DNA of 54,775 nucleotides from Thomasclavelia spiroformis (GTDB lineage Bacteria; Bacillota_I; Bacilli_A; Erysipelotrichales; Coprobacillaceae), in the NCBI GenBank assembly GCA_016901755.1, contig JACJKV010000018.1, positions 1-54,775 of the forward strand, read 5' to 3'. The notes beneath the pieces were generated by a model. The model was not told the origin of the DNA. It did not search any database and saw nothing but the letters and a program-made list of their open reading frames with translations. Below, one piece after another: positions 25,656-34,131 of this stretch (positions within the stretch are counted from its first letter, which is position 1; each line of letters starts with the position of its first letter). The position numbers and the translations under genes are program-made.

Positions 25656-26462
25656 ATGGAACTACTAGCATGTCCCAAATGTCATTTGCCATTGCATTTA
25701 GACAACAGAACATTCAAATGTACAAACAATCACTGCTATGACCTGTCAAAACGCGGTTATATCAACTTATTACTGAACCCTGATAAAGCCAGCAACAATC
25801 CTGGTGACAGCAAAGAATCACTGGTTGCACGTAAAGCATTTTTAAATCAGGGCTACTATGATGTTATTTTACAGCAGGTCACTGACATGATCGATAAATA
25901 TAAAACTACATCAAAGCCTAGCATCCTGGATCTGGGCTGTGGGGAAGGATATTACACCAAAGGATTAAAACAGCATTTTGCTGACAGTGATATCTATGGT
26001 CTGGATATTTCTAAAATTGCCATTGATATGGCCACCAGATATCGTAAAGATATTACCTGGATCGTAGGAAATTCCAAAAACATCCCCCTGCAGGATCATT
26101 GTCTCGATTTTGTCTGCGCGCTTTTTACCGTCGTCAATAAAGATGAATTAAAAAGAATTGTCAAAAAAGGCGGACAGATCATTCATGTCACTGCCAACGC
26201 GCATCATCTCATTGAAATCAAACATCTGATTTATGATGAAATCAAGATCAAAAGTGATAAATATTTACGCCTAGGTTTCAAAGAAACCGAAAGTTATGAC
26301 TTTGTAAAAAAAGTAGCGATCACTAACCGTGAAGATGCATTAAATCTGCTTAAGATGACACCACATTATTACCATATCAAGAAAGAAAAACGTGGTATTC
26401 TTGATACTTTGCAGGATCTGGAAATCACCATCGATATTAAGATCACGGTCTATGAAATATAA
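25656..26462 (+). CDS. RlmA-like 23S rRNA (guanine-N1)-methyltransferase
   Basis: A 268-residue enzyme with an N-terminal zinc ribbon (CPKC at 6-9; CTNNHC at about 22-27) followed by a Rossmann methyltransferase domain (SAM motif LDLGCGEGYYT, about 89-99). This is the RlmA architecture; family members methylate N1 of G745 (Gram-negative) or G748 (Gram-positive, RlmAII/TlrB), in the tunnel of the 50S subunit. Because G748 methylation can affect tylosin and telithromycin binding, the gene may matter to macrolide response, but in most Firmicutes it is a housekeeping gene. GAGGTGA precedes ATG 25656. It overlaps the next gene by 11 bases. Confidence 0.87.
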   Translation: MELLACPKCHLPLHLDNRTFKCTNNHCYDLSKRGYINLLLNPDKASNNPGDSKESLVARKAFLNQGYYDVILQQVTDMIDKYKTTSKPSILDLGCGEGYYTKGLKQHFADSDIYGLDISKIAIDMATRYRKDITWIVGNSKNIPLQDHCLDFVCALFTVVNKDELKRIVKKGGQIIHVTANAHHLIEIKHLIYDEIKIKSDKYLRLGFKETESYDFVKKVAITNREDALNLLKMTPHYYHIKKEKRGILDTLQDLEITIDIKITVYEI

Positions 26463-27339
26463 AAAAGTCAATGATGAACTGATCTTGACGATAGATTCAA
26501 AATATCATCACCATCCCATCAGTGATATCTTTCATGACCTGCATTTATCAAAAAAAACCATTCATCTGTTACGGCAATATAAACAATATCGCTTAAATGG
26601 ACAATATGTCGATATACAGACTGCTGTTAGCGCCAATGATGAACTGGCTATCAAAGCCTATGAACATGGTATCGATTTTATCCCGCAGCCTTTTGATTTA
26701 GACATCATCTACGAGGACGAAATTCTCTGCATTGTCAGCAAACCAGCACATACGATCATTTATCCTGAAACTAAAGAGGGTAAAGATACCCTATGCAATT
26801 ATGTCGCCTGGCACTATCTCCAGACAAATCAGGATTATCCCGTACGTGCTTTGCATCGATTAGACCGCGATACAACGGGACTGGTAATGTTTTGTAAATG
26901 CCAGCTGTTACAGCCCTGTTTTGATGAACTGATCAGTTCAAAAAAGCTCAGCAAACATTATCTGGCCTGGATCGAAGGTCATCTTGATCATAGTCCATTG
27001 ACCATCAGCAAACCGATTGGCAATGACCGTCATCACAAACAGAAAATGATCATTTCCAAAACCGGTAAAAATGCCATGACCCACGTCAAACAGCTCAAAC
27101 AAAAGCAAGGCTATTCCCTGGTAGAATGTCAAATTGAAACCGGACGCAAACATCAGATTCGGCTCCATCTGAGTACCATATCTCATCCTATTCTGGCTGA
27201 TGAATTATATGGTAAAAAAAGCCGTTACATCTCCCGTCTGGCATTACATGCCTGGCGCCTGCAGTTTAGCCATCCTTTGACCAATAAAAAAATGGATATC
27301 ATCTGCGATATCCCTGAAGATATGAAGAAACTGCTCTAA
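26452..27339 (+). CDS. RluA-family RNA pseudouridine synthase
   Basis: A 295-residue enzyme isomerising uridine to pseudouridine in rRNA or tRNA. An N-terminal S4-like RNA-binding domain (about 15-75) precedes the catalytic domain; the catalytic aspartate is in ALHRLDRDTTGL (about 140), and GRKHQIRLHLSTISHPILADELYG closes the active site. ATG 26452 lies within the end of the rlmA-like gene (11-base overlap, GTCTATG), coupling two RNA-modification enzymes. The site modified (for example RluD-, RluC- or YhcT-like) cannot be told from this sequence. A hairpin overlaps its stop. Confidence 0.9.
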   Translation: MKYKKVNDELILTIDSKYHHHPISDIFHDLHLSKKTIHLLRQYKQYRLNGQYVDIQTAVSANDELAIKAYEHGIDFIPQPFDLDIIYEDEILCIVSKPAHTIIYPETKEGKDTLCNYVAWHYLQTNQDYPVRALHRLDRDTTGLVMFCKCQLLQPCFDELISSKKLSKHYLAWIEGHLDHSPLTISKPIGNDRHHKQKMIISKTGKNAMTHVKQLKQKQGYSLVECQIETGRKHQIRLHLSTISHPILADELYGKKSRYISRLALHAWRLQFSHPLTNKKMDIICDIPEDMKKLL

Positions 27340-27354
27340 CAGTTTCTTCTTTTT
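27324..27354 (+). terminator. Terminator of the rlmA-rluA operon, inside the convergent gene
   Basis: GAAGAAACTG (27324-27333), loop CTCTAA (holding the stop), CAGTTTCTTC (27340-27349) and TTTTT. The 3' arm is coding sequence of the convergent thioesterase gene. On the minus strand it has no U tail. Confidence 0.8.
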
Positions 27355-28079
27355 AATTGTCCTGATAATTCAAAACAGCTTTCCCCATTGACCATGAAAA
27401 CTGTTTTAAAACAATCTTCCTTTTGTCCAAAGAACAGCTCCACCAGTGATAATGGCACAATTTCTTTTTTAAAATGCATGCTTAGCTGTTCAACAAAATA
27501 ATCACGATGAAGGTCATAAGGCAACAGATCCAAAGCCCACTCTATATACTTGGCATTATTCATATGCTGGTTAATATCAATGTCATTATATAAAGCCTGA
27601 CGTGTTAAAACATGTGTCAGTTCTATATCCTTACATACCGGTTCATAACGATTTAAAAATGAATCATATGGTTCAATGTCCGGTATCGTAATACCTGCCA
27701 GCTGCGGTTTCGTGATCTTTCTTTGACGAATATCGATAAGGGTCCATAAAGAATAAATACCCCCGATAGTTTTTCCATCAACATCAATATCATAGGTTCT
27801 TTCAAACTGTACACGCCCCGCTTTTTTAGCTCTGGTGGTGATCGTTATTGTTTCTTCGGCTTTAATTGGTCTTTGCAGACGCAGTGTCTGTTTCGATAAA
27901 ATCCAGCCATATTTCCCTTTGAGCTCATCATTCCACATCTCAATTTCAACGGCATTCAAAGTTGCCAGATCTGTCAGCAAAGACAGCAAATGCGCCAGTT
28001 TATATTCTGCCAGATAATCAACTTCCTGATAAATGACCTGTCTGGTGAGTTGTGTTGGCTTGTTTTTCATTGTTTTCAT
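27336..28079 (-). CDS. Acyl-ACP thioesterase
   Basis: A 247-residue double-hotdog thioesterase of the FatA/FatB-like family (PF01643). It hydrolyses acyl-ACP to free fatty acid, setting chain length or releasing fatty acids in bacteria. The catalytic Asn-His segment DIDINQHMNNAKYIEWALDLLP (about residues 165-186) is intact, as is the N-terminal LTDLATLNAVEIEMW...GWILSKQTLRL. Start choice is between ATG 28079 and ATG 28070; both lack a strong ribosome site, so either is possible. Its last four bases overlap the convergent rluA-like gene, and no minus-strand terminator is visible, so antisense transcription into rluA is expected. Confidence 0.87.
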   Translation of the reverse strand: MKTMKNKPTQLTRQVIYQEVDYLAEYKLAHLLSLLTDLATLNAVEIEMWNDELKGKYGWILSKQTLRLQRPIKAEETITITTRAKKAGRVQFERTYDIDVDGKTIGGIYSLWTLIDIRQRKITKPQLAGITIPDIEPYDSFLNRYEPVCKDIELTHVLTRQALYNDIDINQHMNNAKYIEWALDLLPYDLHRDYFVEQLSMHFKKEIVPLSLVELFFGQKEDCFKTVFMVNGESCFELSGQLKRRNC

Positions 28080-28226
28080 CCCATCTTTCTTATTAAGAAA
28101 ACTATAATATATTTTAGTCAAAATGTCTATTTTCTCTATCATATCAGCGTCATTTCTTAAGTTTTTTATATACTATTTTATTTTTTTTTAGTATAATAAA
28201 GTAAGAATGCAAAGGAGTAGTATCTT

Positions 28227-28718
28227 ATGGAAGATTTAATGTTAATTGTTCCGATTCTGGTTTTTTTGATTTTATTATGGTTTTTATATCTTATTGTTAA
28301 CTATGTTGTCACCATTATCAGAACAAAAAGAAAAGACAAAACAATGGTTTGTGGTTTAAATGTCCAGGGAAAGATCTTTTACGCTGTTATTTCTTTAATT
28401 TATATTGGGGTCTTTATTGGTATGATTTATCTCATGATCACTGGTTATCTTGATCAGGGATTTGATGGTGTTTACTTACCATTAAACATTCTCACCATTA
28501 CTTCAATTGCCTATAATTATCTGTTACAGTTTATTATTTATTTCGGTCAAAGACAGATTCTGATTGGCAGAATTATTTTTGATTATCGAAAAATCAAAAG
28601 AGTGACCTATCCAAAAGCAACAAAATTACGTTTTGCCTATGGTCAAAGAACTCTGGAAACCAATATCAGACTGATCGATGATTCGTTATTAAAAAAATCA
28701 TTACAGAGAACAAGATAA
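28227..28718 (+). CDS. Membrane protein of unknown function
   Basis: A 163-residue protein with an N-terminal transmembrane helix (about 5-30), a basic linker (RTKRKDK), two further hydrophobic segments (about 50-72 and 82-106) and a basic C-terminal soluble part of about 55 residues (YRKIKRVTYPKATKLRFAYGQRTLE). The last part looks like a beta-rich domain as found in PH-like membrane proteins, but the match is weak. AAAGGAGTAGTATCTT precedes ATG 28227. It is a single-gene unit between a divergent thioesterase gene and a bidirectional hairpin. Confidence 0.65.
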   Translation: MEDLMLIVPILVFLILLWFLYLIVNYVVTIIRTKRKDKTMVCGLNVQGKIFYAVISLIYIGVFIGMIYLMITGYLDQGFDGVYLPLNILTITSIAYNYLLQFIIYFGQRQILIGRIIFDYRKIKRVTYPKATKLRFAYGQRTLETNIRLIDDSLLKKSLQRTR

Positions 28719-28740
28719 AAAGCAGCTTACGCTGCTTTTT
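28717..28740. terminator. Bidirectional terminator before the ABC exporter operon end
   Basis: AAAAAGCAGC, loop TTAC, GCTGCTTTTT: a clean 10-bp stem shared by two convergent genes. Confidence 0.9.
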
Positions 28741-30472
28741 CATTTTGCTCAAACTGACTGTAATACAGCTGATGATAATATCCTTTTTTCTTTAACAGTT
28801 CCTGATGATTTCCTACTTCCACAATATGCCCCTGATCCATGACAATAATAGCATCCGCATTCACGATCGTTGATAAACGATGTGCGACGATAAAAGTAGT
28901 TCTGCCTTGCATCATTTCATCAAAAGCCTTTTGTACCTGCAGTTCAGTACGGGTATCGATCGAACTTGTCGCTTCATCTAAAATCAGCATTGGTGGATGT
29001 GTCAGCATGATACGAGCAATCGATATGAGCTGTTTTTGCCCTTGCGACATATTACCGCCATCTTCTTCTACCATGGTATCATAACCATCTGGTAAAGACA
29101 TGATAAACTTATGCACTCTGGCTTTTTTAGCAGCCGCTATCACTTCTTCATCACTGGCATCTGCTTTACCATAGGCAATATTTTCCTTAACGGTACCTTT
29201 AAACAGCCAGCTGTCCTGTAAGACCATCCCATATAGTTTTCTTAGATCATTTCGCTTCATCGTCAAAGTATCAGTACCATCAATATAAACATGTCCCTGC
29301 TGCTGATCATAGAAACGCATCAGCAAATTGATCAGAGTTGTTTTCCCACATCCCGTCTTTCCAACAATCGCTATTGTCTGTCCTGGTTTTGCGGTAAAGT
29401 TAAAATTTTCAATCAATGGTTGATTTTCTACATAACGGAAATGCAGATCTTTGATCATGACATCACCTTTAATTGATGCAAGTGGCTGCGTAACCGCTGT
29501 TTCCTGAATTTCCACTTCATCAAGCAGATCAAAGACTCTCTGACTGGCAGCTAAAGCCGTCTGCATTTCAGACATGACAGAAGAAATTTCATTAAACGGT
29601 TTTGTATACTGATTGGCATAAGTCAGAAAACTAGAAAGGATCCCAACACTAAATGCCCCATTTAATACCTGTAATGCGCCAAATACACCGACTGCCGCAT
29701 AAACGATACTGTTAACCAGTCTGGTCGTTGGGTTGATCAAAGCCCCATAAAACTGAGAAATAACTCCATTTTCATGCATTCTTAAATTAATGTCAGCAAA
29801 TTTCTGCTCGTTCATTTCCTGATAGTCGAAAATATTAATAATTTTCTGATTGCCTATCATTTCTTCAGCAAAAGCATTCATTTCCCCACGTAAAGCCAGC
29901 TGTTCCTGAAAATAGCTGTGTGTTCTTTTGACAATGATAGAAGCTACCAGCAATGACAACGGAGTCAAAACAATAACGATCAAAGCGACCATTAAATTAA
30001 TGATAGCCATGATCAGGATCGTTCCCGCAATAGTAGCAATTCCTGTCAGCAAAGAAGTAAAACTCTGCAGCAGACCCTGACCAATTAAATCAATATCGTT
30101 GATCAGGCGTCCCAAAATATCGCCATGTCCGGTTCCATCGATATATTTAAGTGGTAAGACCTGAATTTTATCAAACACCCTGTTTCTTAAATCATTAGTA
30201 ATATTATAAGTAATCGTATTTGTCAGCTGCCCCATGATCCATTGAATCAAAGCTCCCATAACAATAATAAATGCTATGACGGCCAGTTTCTGGAACAGTC
30301 TGGCAAAATCAACCTGTCCTTTACCAATAAGAAGATCAATAGCCTGACCCAAAAGCACAGGAGTCAGTAAAGTCAATATAACTGATACAATCGATAAAAA
30401 CATCAGTAAATATATCAGTCGCATATAAGGTCGACAATATACCATCAGTCTTCTAATCGTAATCTTATCCAT
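28727..30472 (-). CDS. ABC exporter half-transporter, catalytically complete subunit
   Basis: A 581-residue half-transporter: six-helix exporter membrane domain (about 1-320) then an ATPase domain. Its Walker A (GKTGCGKTT), Walker B with catalytic Glu (LILDEATSSID) and switch His (VAHRLST) are canonical, but the signature reads MSQGQ instead of LSGGQ. It pairs with the upstream subunit as a heterodimer of the TM287/288, BmrCD or YheHI type; typical substrates are drugs or lipids. The ATG at 30472 uses AGGAGGT inside the end of the previous gene, whose stop is 2 bases upstream. Substrate is unknown; the divergent LysR gene may regulate it. Confidence 0.93.
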   Translation of the reverse strand: MDKITIRRLMVYCRPYMRLIYLLMFLSIVSVILTLLTPVLLGQAIDLLIGKGQVDFARLFQKLAVIAFIIVMGALIQWIMGQLTNTITYNITNDLRNRVFDKIQVLPLKYIDGTGHGDILGRLINDIDLIGQGLLQSFTSLLTGIATIAGTILIMAIINLMVALIVIVLTPLSLLVASIIVKRTHSYFQEQLALRGEMNAFAEEMIGNQKIINIFDYQEMNEQKFADINLRMHENGVISQFYGALINPTTRLVNSIVYAAVGVFGALQVLNGAFSVGILSSFLTYANQYTKPFNEISSVMSEMQTALAASQRVFDLLDEVEIQETAVTQPLASIKGDVMIKDLHFRYVENQPLIENFNFTAKPGQTIAIVGKTGCGKTTLINLLMRFYDQQQGHVYIDGTDTLTMKRNDLRKLYGMVLQDSWLFKGTVKENIAYGKADASDEEVIAAAKKARVHKFIMSLPDGYDTMVEEDGGNMSQGQKQLISIARIMLTHPPMLILDEATSSIDTRTELQVQKAFDEMMQGRTTFIVAHRLSTIVNADAIIVMDQGHIVEVGNHQELLKKKGYYHQLYYSQFEQNEKAA

Positions 30473-30474
30473 GA

Positions 30475-32187
30475 TTACTGTACCTCCTGTCTGCTTTGTG
30501 AAGCATATATTTCCTGATAAACCTGGCAATTCTTTAACAGCTGTTCATGACTGTCAAAGCCTACCATTTCCCCATGGTATAAAACCATGATACGATCACA
30601 GTGCTTTAACGAAGAAGCACGTTGTGATATGACGATTTTAGTCACATCTGTCAATGACTGCAGCCCTTTTTGCAGCGCTGCATCTGTCGCATAATCCAGG
30701 GCACTGGAACAGTCATCTAAAATCAGCACAGGAGCCTGTTTGACTAACGCTCTGGCAATTGTCAGTCGCTGACGCTGCCCACCAGAGAAATTTTTTCCGC
30801 CCTGAACTACCGGACTGTCTAAACCAGCTTCTAATGATGAAACAAATTCCTGTGACTGAGAAATCGCTAATGCCTGATTAACAGTTTCACTTTGATATGG
30901 TGCTGCCATACAGAGATTTTCTTTAATTGTCCCCGTCAGCAAAGAAGTATTCTGTAAAACATAACTGATCTGTTTTCTCAAAAATGATAACTGATAGTCT
31001 TTGATATTTTTCCCAAATAAAGAAATAGTCCCTGCCGTTACATCATAATTACGGCCGATCAGATTAACCAGCGTACTTTTTCCAGCACCAGTTCCACCAA
31101 TAATACCCACAGTTTCTCCCTGCTGGATCGTAAAACTTAAATCATGCAAAACATTTTTTTGCTGGTGATAGGCAAAACTGACATGATCAAAACGAATACA
31201 TTCCTGAGCATCATCAAGCTGCTGACAGTTTCCCTGATCTAAAACTTCAGGCTGCGTTTGCAGCACTTCAAAAATTCGCTGATAGCTTGCTGTTGCGCGA
31301 TTATAGATCGATAATACATTGGCGAATACGATCAAAGCCTGAAGAATACTGTTCATATAATTGACCAGTGCAATTACTTCACCTTGGCTCAGCAGACCGT
31401 CGTAAACCTGATAGCCACTGGCATAAATGATAATAATGATTGCAAAATTAACGATCAGATAAGTAAAGGGATTTAACAGAGCCTGTATTTTACCAACTTT
31501 GACCTGTTCATTTTTCTGATTTTCTGTTTCACACTGAAATCTTTTAACTTCATGTTTTTGATTCGAAAAAGCTCTAATGACACGAACTCCCTTAAGATTT
31601 TCTCGGGCAATCAGAGCAATTTTATCTAAAAGTTTTTGGATACGTGAAAAATAAGGCATTGAAATGATCGTAATCGATAACATGGCAACACCTAAAATAA
31701 TTGCCCCGACAATAAAAATAGAAGATAAAACACCACTGATCATAAAAGCCATGAACAATGATCCAATCATCAGAAATGGCGCACGAGACGTCAGACGAAT
31801 CGTAAAGGCTACTGCCAGCTGAATCTGTACGACATCATTGATCAGCCTGGTAACCAGCGATGGGGCAGTCAGTCTGTCGAGATTTCCATCATCAAAGCGA
31901 TTGATCTGATGGTACATATCCTGACGTAATGCTGTTCCTACGCTTTGTGAAGTTTTAGATGCATACCATTGACAAACCAGTGCAAAAAGATAACCAAATC
32001 CCGCCAGTGCCAGTAAAAGCAAACCACATTTGATAATATAGGCTTTGTCTTCAAATCTGATCCCCTGATCAATAATCGAAGCCATCACCAATGGCACACA
32101 TAATTCCAAAACTGCTTCCAGTATCTTGAATATAAATCCTGCCGTAGCACTCCATTTATATTCTTTCACATATTTTAATAACTTCAT
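30475..32187 (-). CDS. ABC exporter half-transporter, degenerate-site subunit
   Basis: A 570-residue half-transporter with six membrane helices and a C-terminal ATPase domain. Walker A (GGTGAGKST) and signature (FSGGQ) are normal, but Walker B ends LILDDCSSALD (Asp in place of the catalytic Glu) and the switch His is Gln (ISQRASS). Together with the MSQGQ signature of its partner, this builds one hydrolysis-poor site, the hallmark of asymmetric heterodimeric exporters. It is the first gene of the operon, with a TTTACA/TATAAT promoter and an AGGTGAAAAC ribosome site before ATG 32187. Confidence 0.93.
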   Translation of the reverse strand: MKLLKYVKEYKWSATAGFIFKILEAVLELCVPLVMASIIDQGIRFEDKAYIIKCGLLLLALAGFGYLFALVCQWYASKTSQSVGTALRQDMYHQINRFDDGNLDRLTAPSLVTRLINDVVQIQLAVAFTIRLTSRAPFLMIGSLFMAFMISGVLSSIFIVGAIILGVAMLSITIISMPYFSRIQKLLDKIALIARENLKGVRVIRAFSNQKHEVKRFQCETENQKNEQVKVGKIQALLNPFTYLIVNFAIIIIIYASGYQVYDGLLSQGEVIALVNYMNSILQALIVFANVLSIYNRATASYQRIFEVLQTQPEVLDQGNCQQLDDAQECIRFDHVSFAYHQQKNVLHDLSFTIQQGETVGIIGGTGAGKSTLVNLIGRNYDVTAGTISLFGKNIKDYQLSFLRKQISYVLQNTSLLTGTIKENLCMAAPYQSETVNQALAISQSQEFVSSLEAGLDSPVVQGGKNFSGGQRQRLTIARALVKQAPVLILDDCSSALDYATDAALQKGLQSLTDVTKIVISQRASSLKHCDRIMVLYHGEMVGFDSHEQLLKNCQVYQEIYASQSRQEVQ

Positions 32188-32204
32188 GTTTTCACCTCGA
32201 CATT

Positions 32205-32233
32205 ATTATAAAAAAACAGGCAACATATGTAAA
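32205..32233 (-). promoter_or_regulatory. Promoter of the ABC exporter operon
   Basis: Minus strand: -35 TTTACA (32228-32233), 17 bases, -10 TATAAT (32205-32210). Confidence 0.68.
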
Positions 32234-32258
32234 ATATATATATAATATAATTAACATA
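32226..32258. promoter_or_regulatory. Inverted repeat between the LysR gene and the ABC exporter operon
   Basis: TATGTAAA (32226-32233) and TTAACATA (32251-32258) form an imperfect dyad (7 of 8) with a 17-base A/T spacer. One arm overlaps the ABC operon -35. This is the usual position of a LysR-type binding site, but the A/T-rich context weakens the case. Confidence 0.4.
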
Positions 32259-32287
32259 CTTTATAAATATATACAGGAGCAGAAAAA

Positions 32288-33139
32288 ATGGAAATCAGAC
32301 AAATGAAATACTTTAAAACTATCGTGGAACAGGGAACCATTTCTAAAGCCGCCAAGGCTTTACATATGGCTCAGCCACCACTTTCAACACAGCTGAAACA
32401 GCTTGAAAACGAACTCGGCGTCACTTTGATCAAACGCAGCAATAAACAGATCGAGCTGACCCAAGCCGGACAAATGTTCTATAAGCGCTGTCTGCAGATC
32501 CTTGATCTTAGCGAAATTACGCGAAACGAACTTAAGCAGTCTTATCAGGAAGCTTTACGTATTGGCATTACCTCTTCCAACATGGCGTTAATTGATCAGG
32601 AAGATATCAAAAATTTCATCAACTCGAAAACTCAGCTTTGTTATAGCATCCATGAAGGGTCGACCTATGAGATGCTTGATTTACTATTGGCTCATAATAT
32701 TGATATAGGTATTGTACGAACCCCTTTTGATTCCTCTCTGGTCAATGCCTACTATCTCGATAAAGAACCAATGGTTGCCATTGGCAAAAAAAGCTATTTT
32801 CTTCATAATACTCACTATATCAGTGATTTTAAAGATACACCTCTGATCATCCATCAGCGCTATCTCAAAATGATCAGTGATTACTGCCTGGATCACGACT
32901 TTAAAATAAATCTTAAAGTCAGCTGTGATGACAGTCGTACTTCCTATCTTTTTGCTTCAACCGGCGTTGGGGTTGCCATCGTACCACAAAGCAGTCTGTC
33001 TTTAATTGATGACCCTTCGCTACATGCTGCAATGTTAAAAGACAACGCCCTTTATACCGGGATTGCTTTAATTACCCGTAAAAACGAAAAACTCAGTTCT
33101 TCATTACAACAGTTCATTACACTATTAAAAAAGGTCTGA
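32288..33139 (+). CDS. LysR-family transcriptional regulator
   Basis: A 283-residue LysR regulator. The N-terminal helix-turn-helix (about 1-60: TISKAAKALHMAQPPLSTQLKQLENELG) is textbook; the remaining two Rossmann-like lobes bind an unknown co-inducer. AGGAG precedes ATG 32288. It is divergent from the ABC exporter operon across a 100-base gap, the classic arrangement for a LysR regulator and its target, so control of the exporter is likely (inference). A bidirectional hairpin separates it from the downstream convergent gene. Confidence 0.92.
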   Translation: MEIRQMKYFKTIVEQGTISKAAKALHMAQPPLSTQLKQLENELGVTLIKRSNKQIELTQAGQMFYKRCLQILDLSEITRNELKQSYQEALRIGITSSNMALIDQEDIKNFINSKTQLCYSIHEGSTYEMLDLLLAHNIDIGIVRTPFDSSLVNAYYLDKEPMVAIGKKSYFLHNTHYISDFKDTPLIIHQRYLKMISDYCLDHDFKINLKVSCDDSRTSYLFASTGVGVAIVPQSSLSLIDDPSLHAAMLKDNALYTGIALITRKNEKLSSSLQQFITLLKKV

Positions 33140-33153
33140 AACAGACCTTTTTT
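33127..33153. terminator. Bidirectional terminator after the LysR gene
   Basis: AAAAAAGGTCT, loop GAAAC, AGACCTTTTTT: 11-bp stem between convergent genes. Confidence 0.9.
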
Positions 33154-34084
33154 AATAGCACACATAAATATAGCGTCCAAATTTTACATATTCCGTTTTC
33201 TTGCGCAGCACTTTATCAGCGATGACAAAATGTGCACGCTGCAATTCCTGATCCATCTGTTCATAGCTAACCAAAACCAGCTTATCACATATTTTTCTGG
33301 CTGCTTCAATGATCTGATATTGCTGGAGATAAGTAACCGGCGTATAAAGATTATAGGGAATATCAATGATGGCCACATCAAAATGCTGTAAACATTCGCG
33401 AATATCCTGACGTCTGATTTTCATGCCATCGTAACCAAAATAAATCAGGTTATTTCTTGCTTTCCATGATATTTCTCGGGAAATATCAAAGCCTTTGATA
33501 TCATAGCCTAAAGCCAGACCTTCCAAAACTACCGTTGCCATACCACAGCATGGATCAACCAGCGTCTTGCTGAAATCATTTTCTCCTGCAATATTGATCA
33601 GTGTCCGTGCCAGACGAATATCAAGTGAATTAGAGAAAGTATGTGGTTTACTGTCATGCTTTTTCCAGGATGGTACCCCATGATGATAATAGCCTATATA
33701 CCAGCCCTGATCAAGCTTAGTCAAGGCTATGGTATGTAAGGGATGAGCCATATCCACACTGCCATCAATATACCAGGAGATATCCTGACAGCGTTTCAGA
33801 CTTTCCTGATAGTCAACATGTACTTTGGGGTTTTTAAGATAAATAACTTTAAATCTTTCATATACCTTATGCATGGCTTTTACTTTTTCCATCAGCTGCA
33901 GAAAATCCTGATCGAAGGCCCAGATGTCGATTTTGGCCTTAATAAAGACACTGGTATCAACATCAATATTTCTGCTGGTAACCAGACATTGCTGGAAAGG
34001 CTGATGAAAAAGGTATTGGCTTTCCAGATGACATAAATCACGATCTTCTGGCGGATAATTAAATAAGTAAAAATATTCTTTCAT
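33152..34084 (-). CDS. TRM11-like SAM-dependent RNA methylase
   Basis: A 310-residue methyltransferase of the UPF0020/TRM11 type. The first 150 residues look like a THUMP-related RNA-binding region; the catalytic domain has SAM motif DPCCGMATVVLEGL (about 195-208) and a modified catalytic loop IIDIPYNLYTP, where Ile replaces the first Pro of the usual DPPY. TRM11 proteins make N2-methylguanosine at position 10 of tRNA in archaea and eukaryotes; the bacterial paralogues in Firmicutes are less well studied. Start at ATG 34084 (GGAAGCATT upstream). It diverges from the O-antigen-ligase-like gene. Confidence 0.8.
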   Translation of the reverse strand: MKEYFYLFNYPPEDRDLCHLESQYLFHQPFQQCLVTSRNIDVDTSVFIKAKIDIWAFDQDFLQLMEKVKAMHKVYERFKVIYLKNPKVHVDYQESLKRCQDISWYIDGSVDMAHPLHTIALTKLDQGWYIGYYHHGVPSWKKHDSKPHTFSNSLDIRLARTLINIAGENDFSKTLVDPCCGMATVVLEGLALGYDIKGFDISREISWKARNNLIYFGYDGMKIRRQDIRECLQHFDVAIIDIPYNLYTPVTYLQQYQIIEAARKICDKLVLVSYEQMDQELQRAHFVIADKVLRKKTEYVKFGRYIYVCY

Positions 34085-34131
34085 AATGCTTCCTTTTTCT
34101 AAATATGCTATATTATTCTAGAGGTGATATC

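Noticed and set aside
25656-26462. RlmA-like gene as a macrolide resistance gene (tlrB)
   Set aside because: Close relatives are chromosomal rRNA modification enzymes; it is coupled to a pseudouridine synthase, not to a macrolide cluster.
30475-32187. Degenerate Walker B in the first ABC subunit as a sign of a broken gene
   Set aside because: The matching signature change in the partner shows the normal asymmetry of heterodimeric exporters; both reading frames are intact.
32221-32275. Alternating TATATA stretch as a tandem repeat or origin
   Set aside because: It is a short A/T-rich intergenic stretch with no DnaA boxes or iterons and is explained as promoter DNA.
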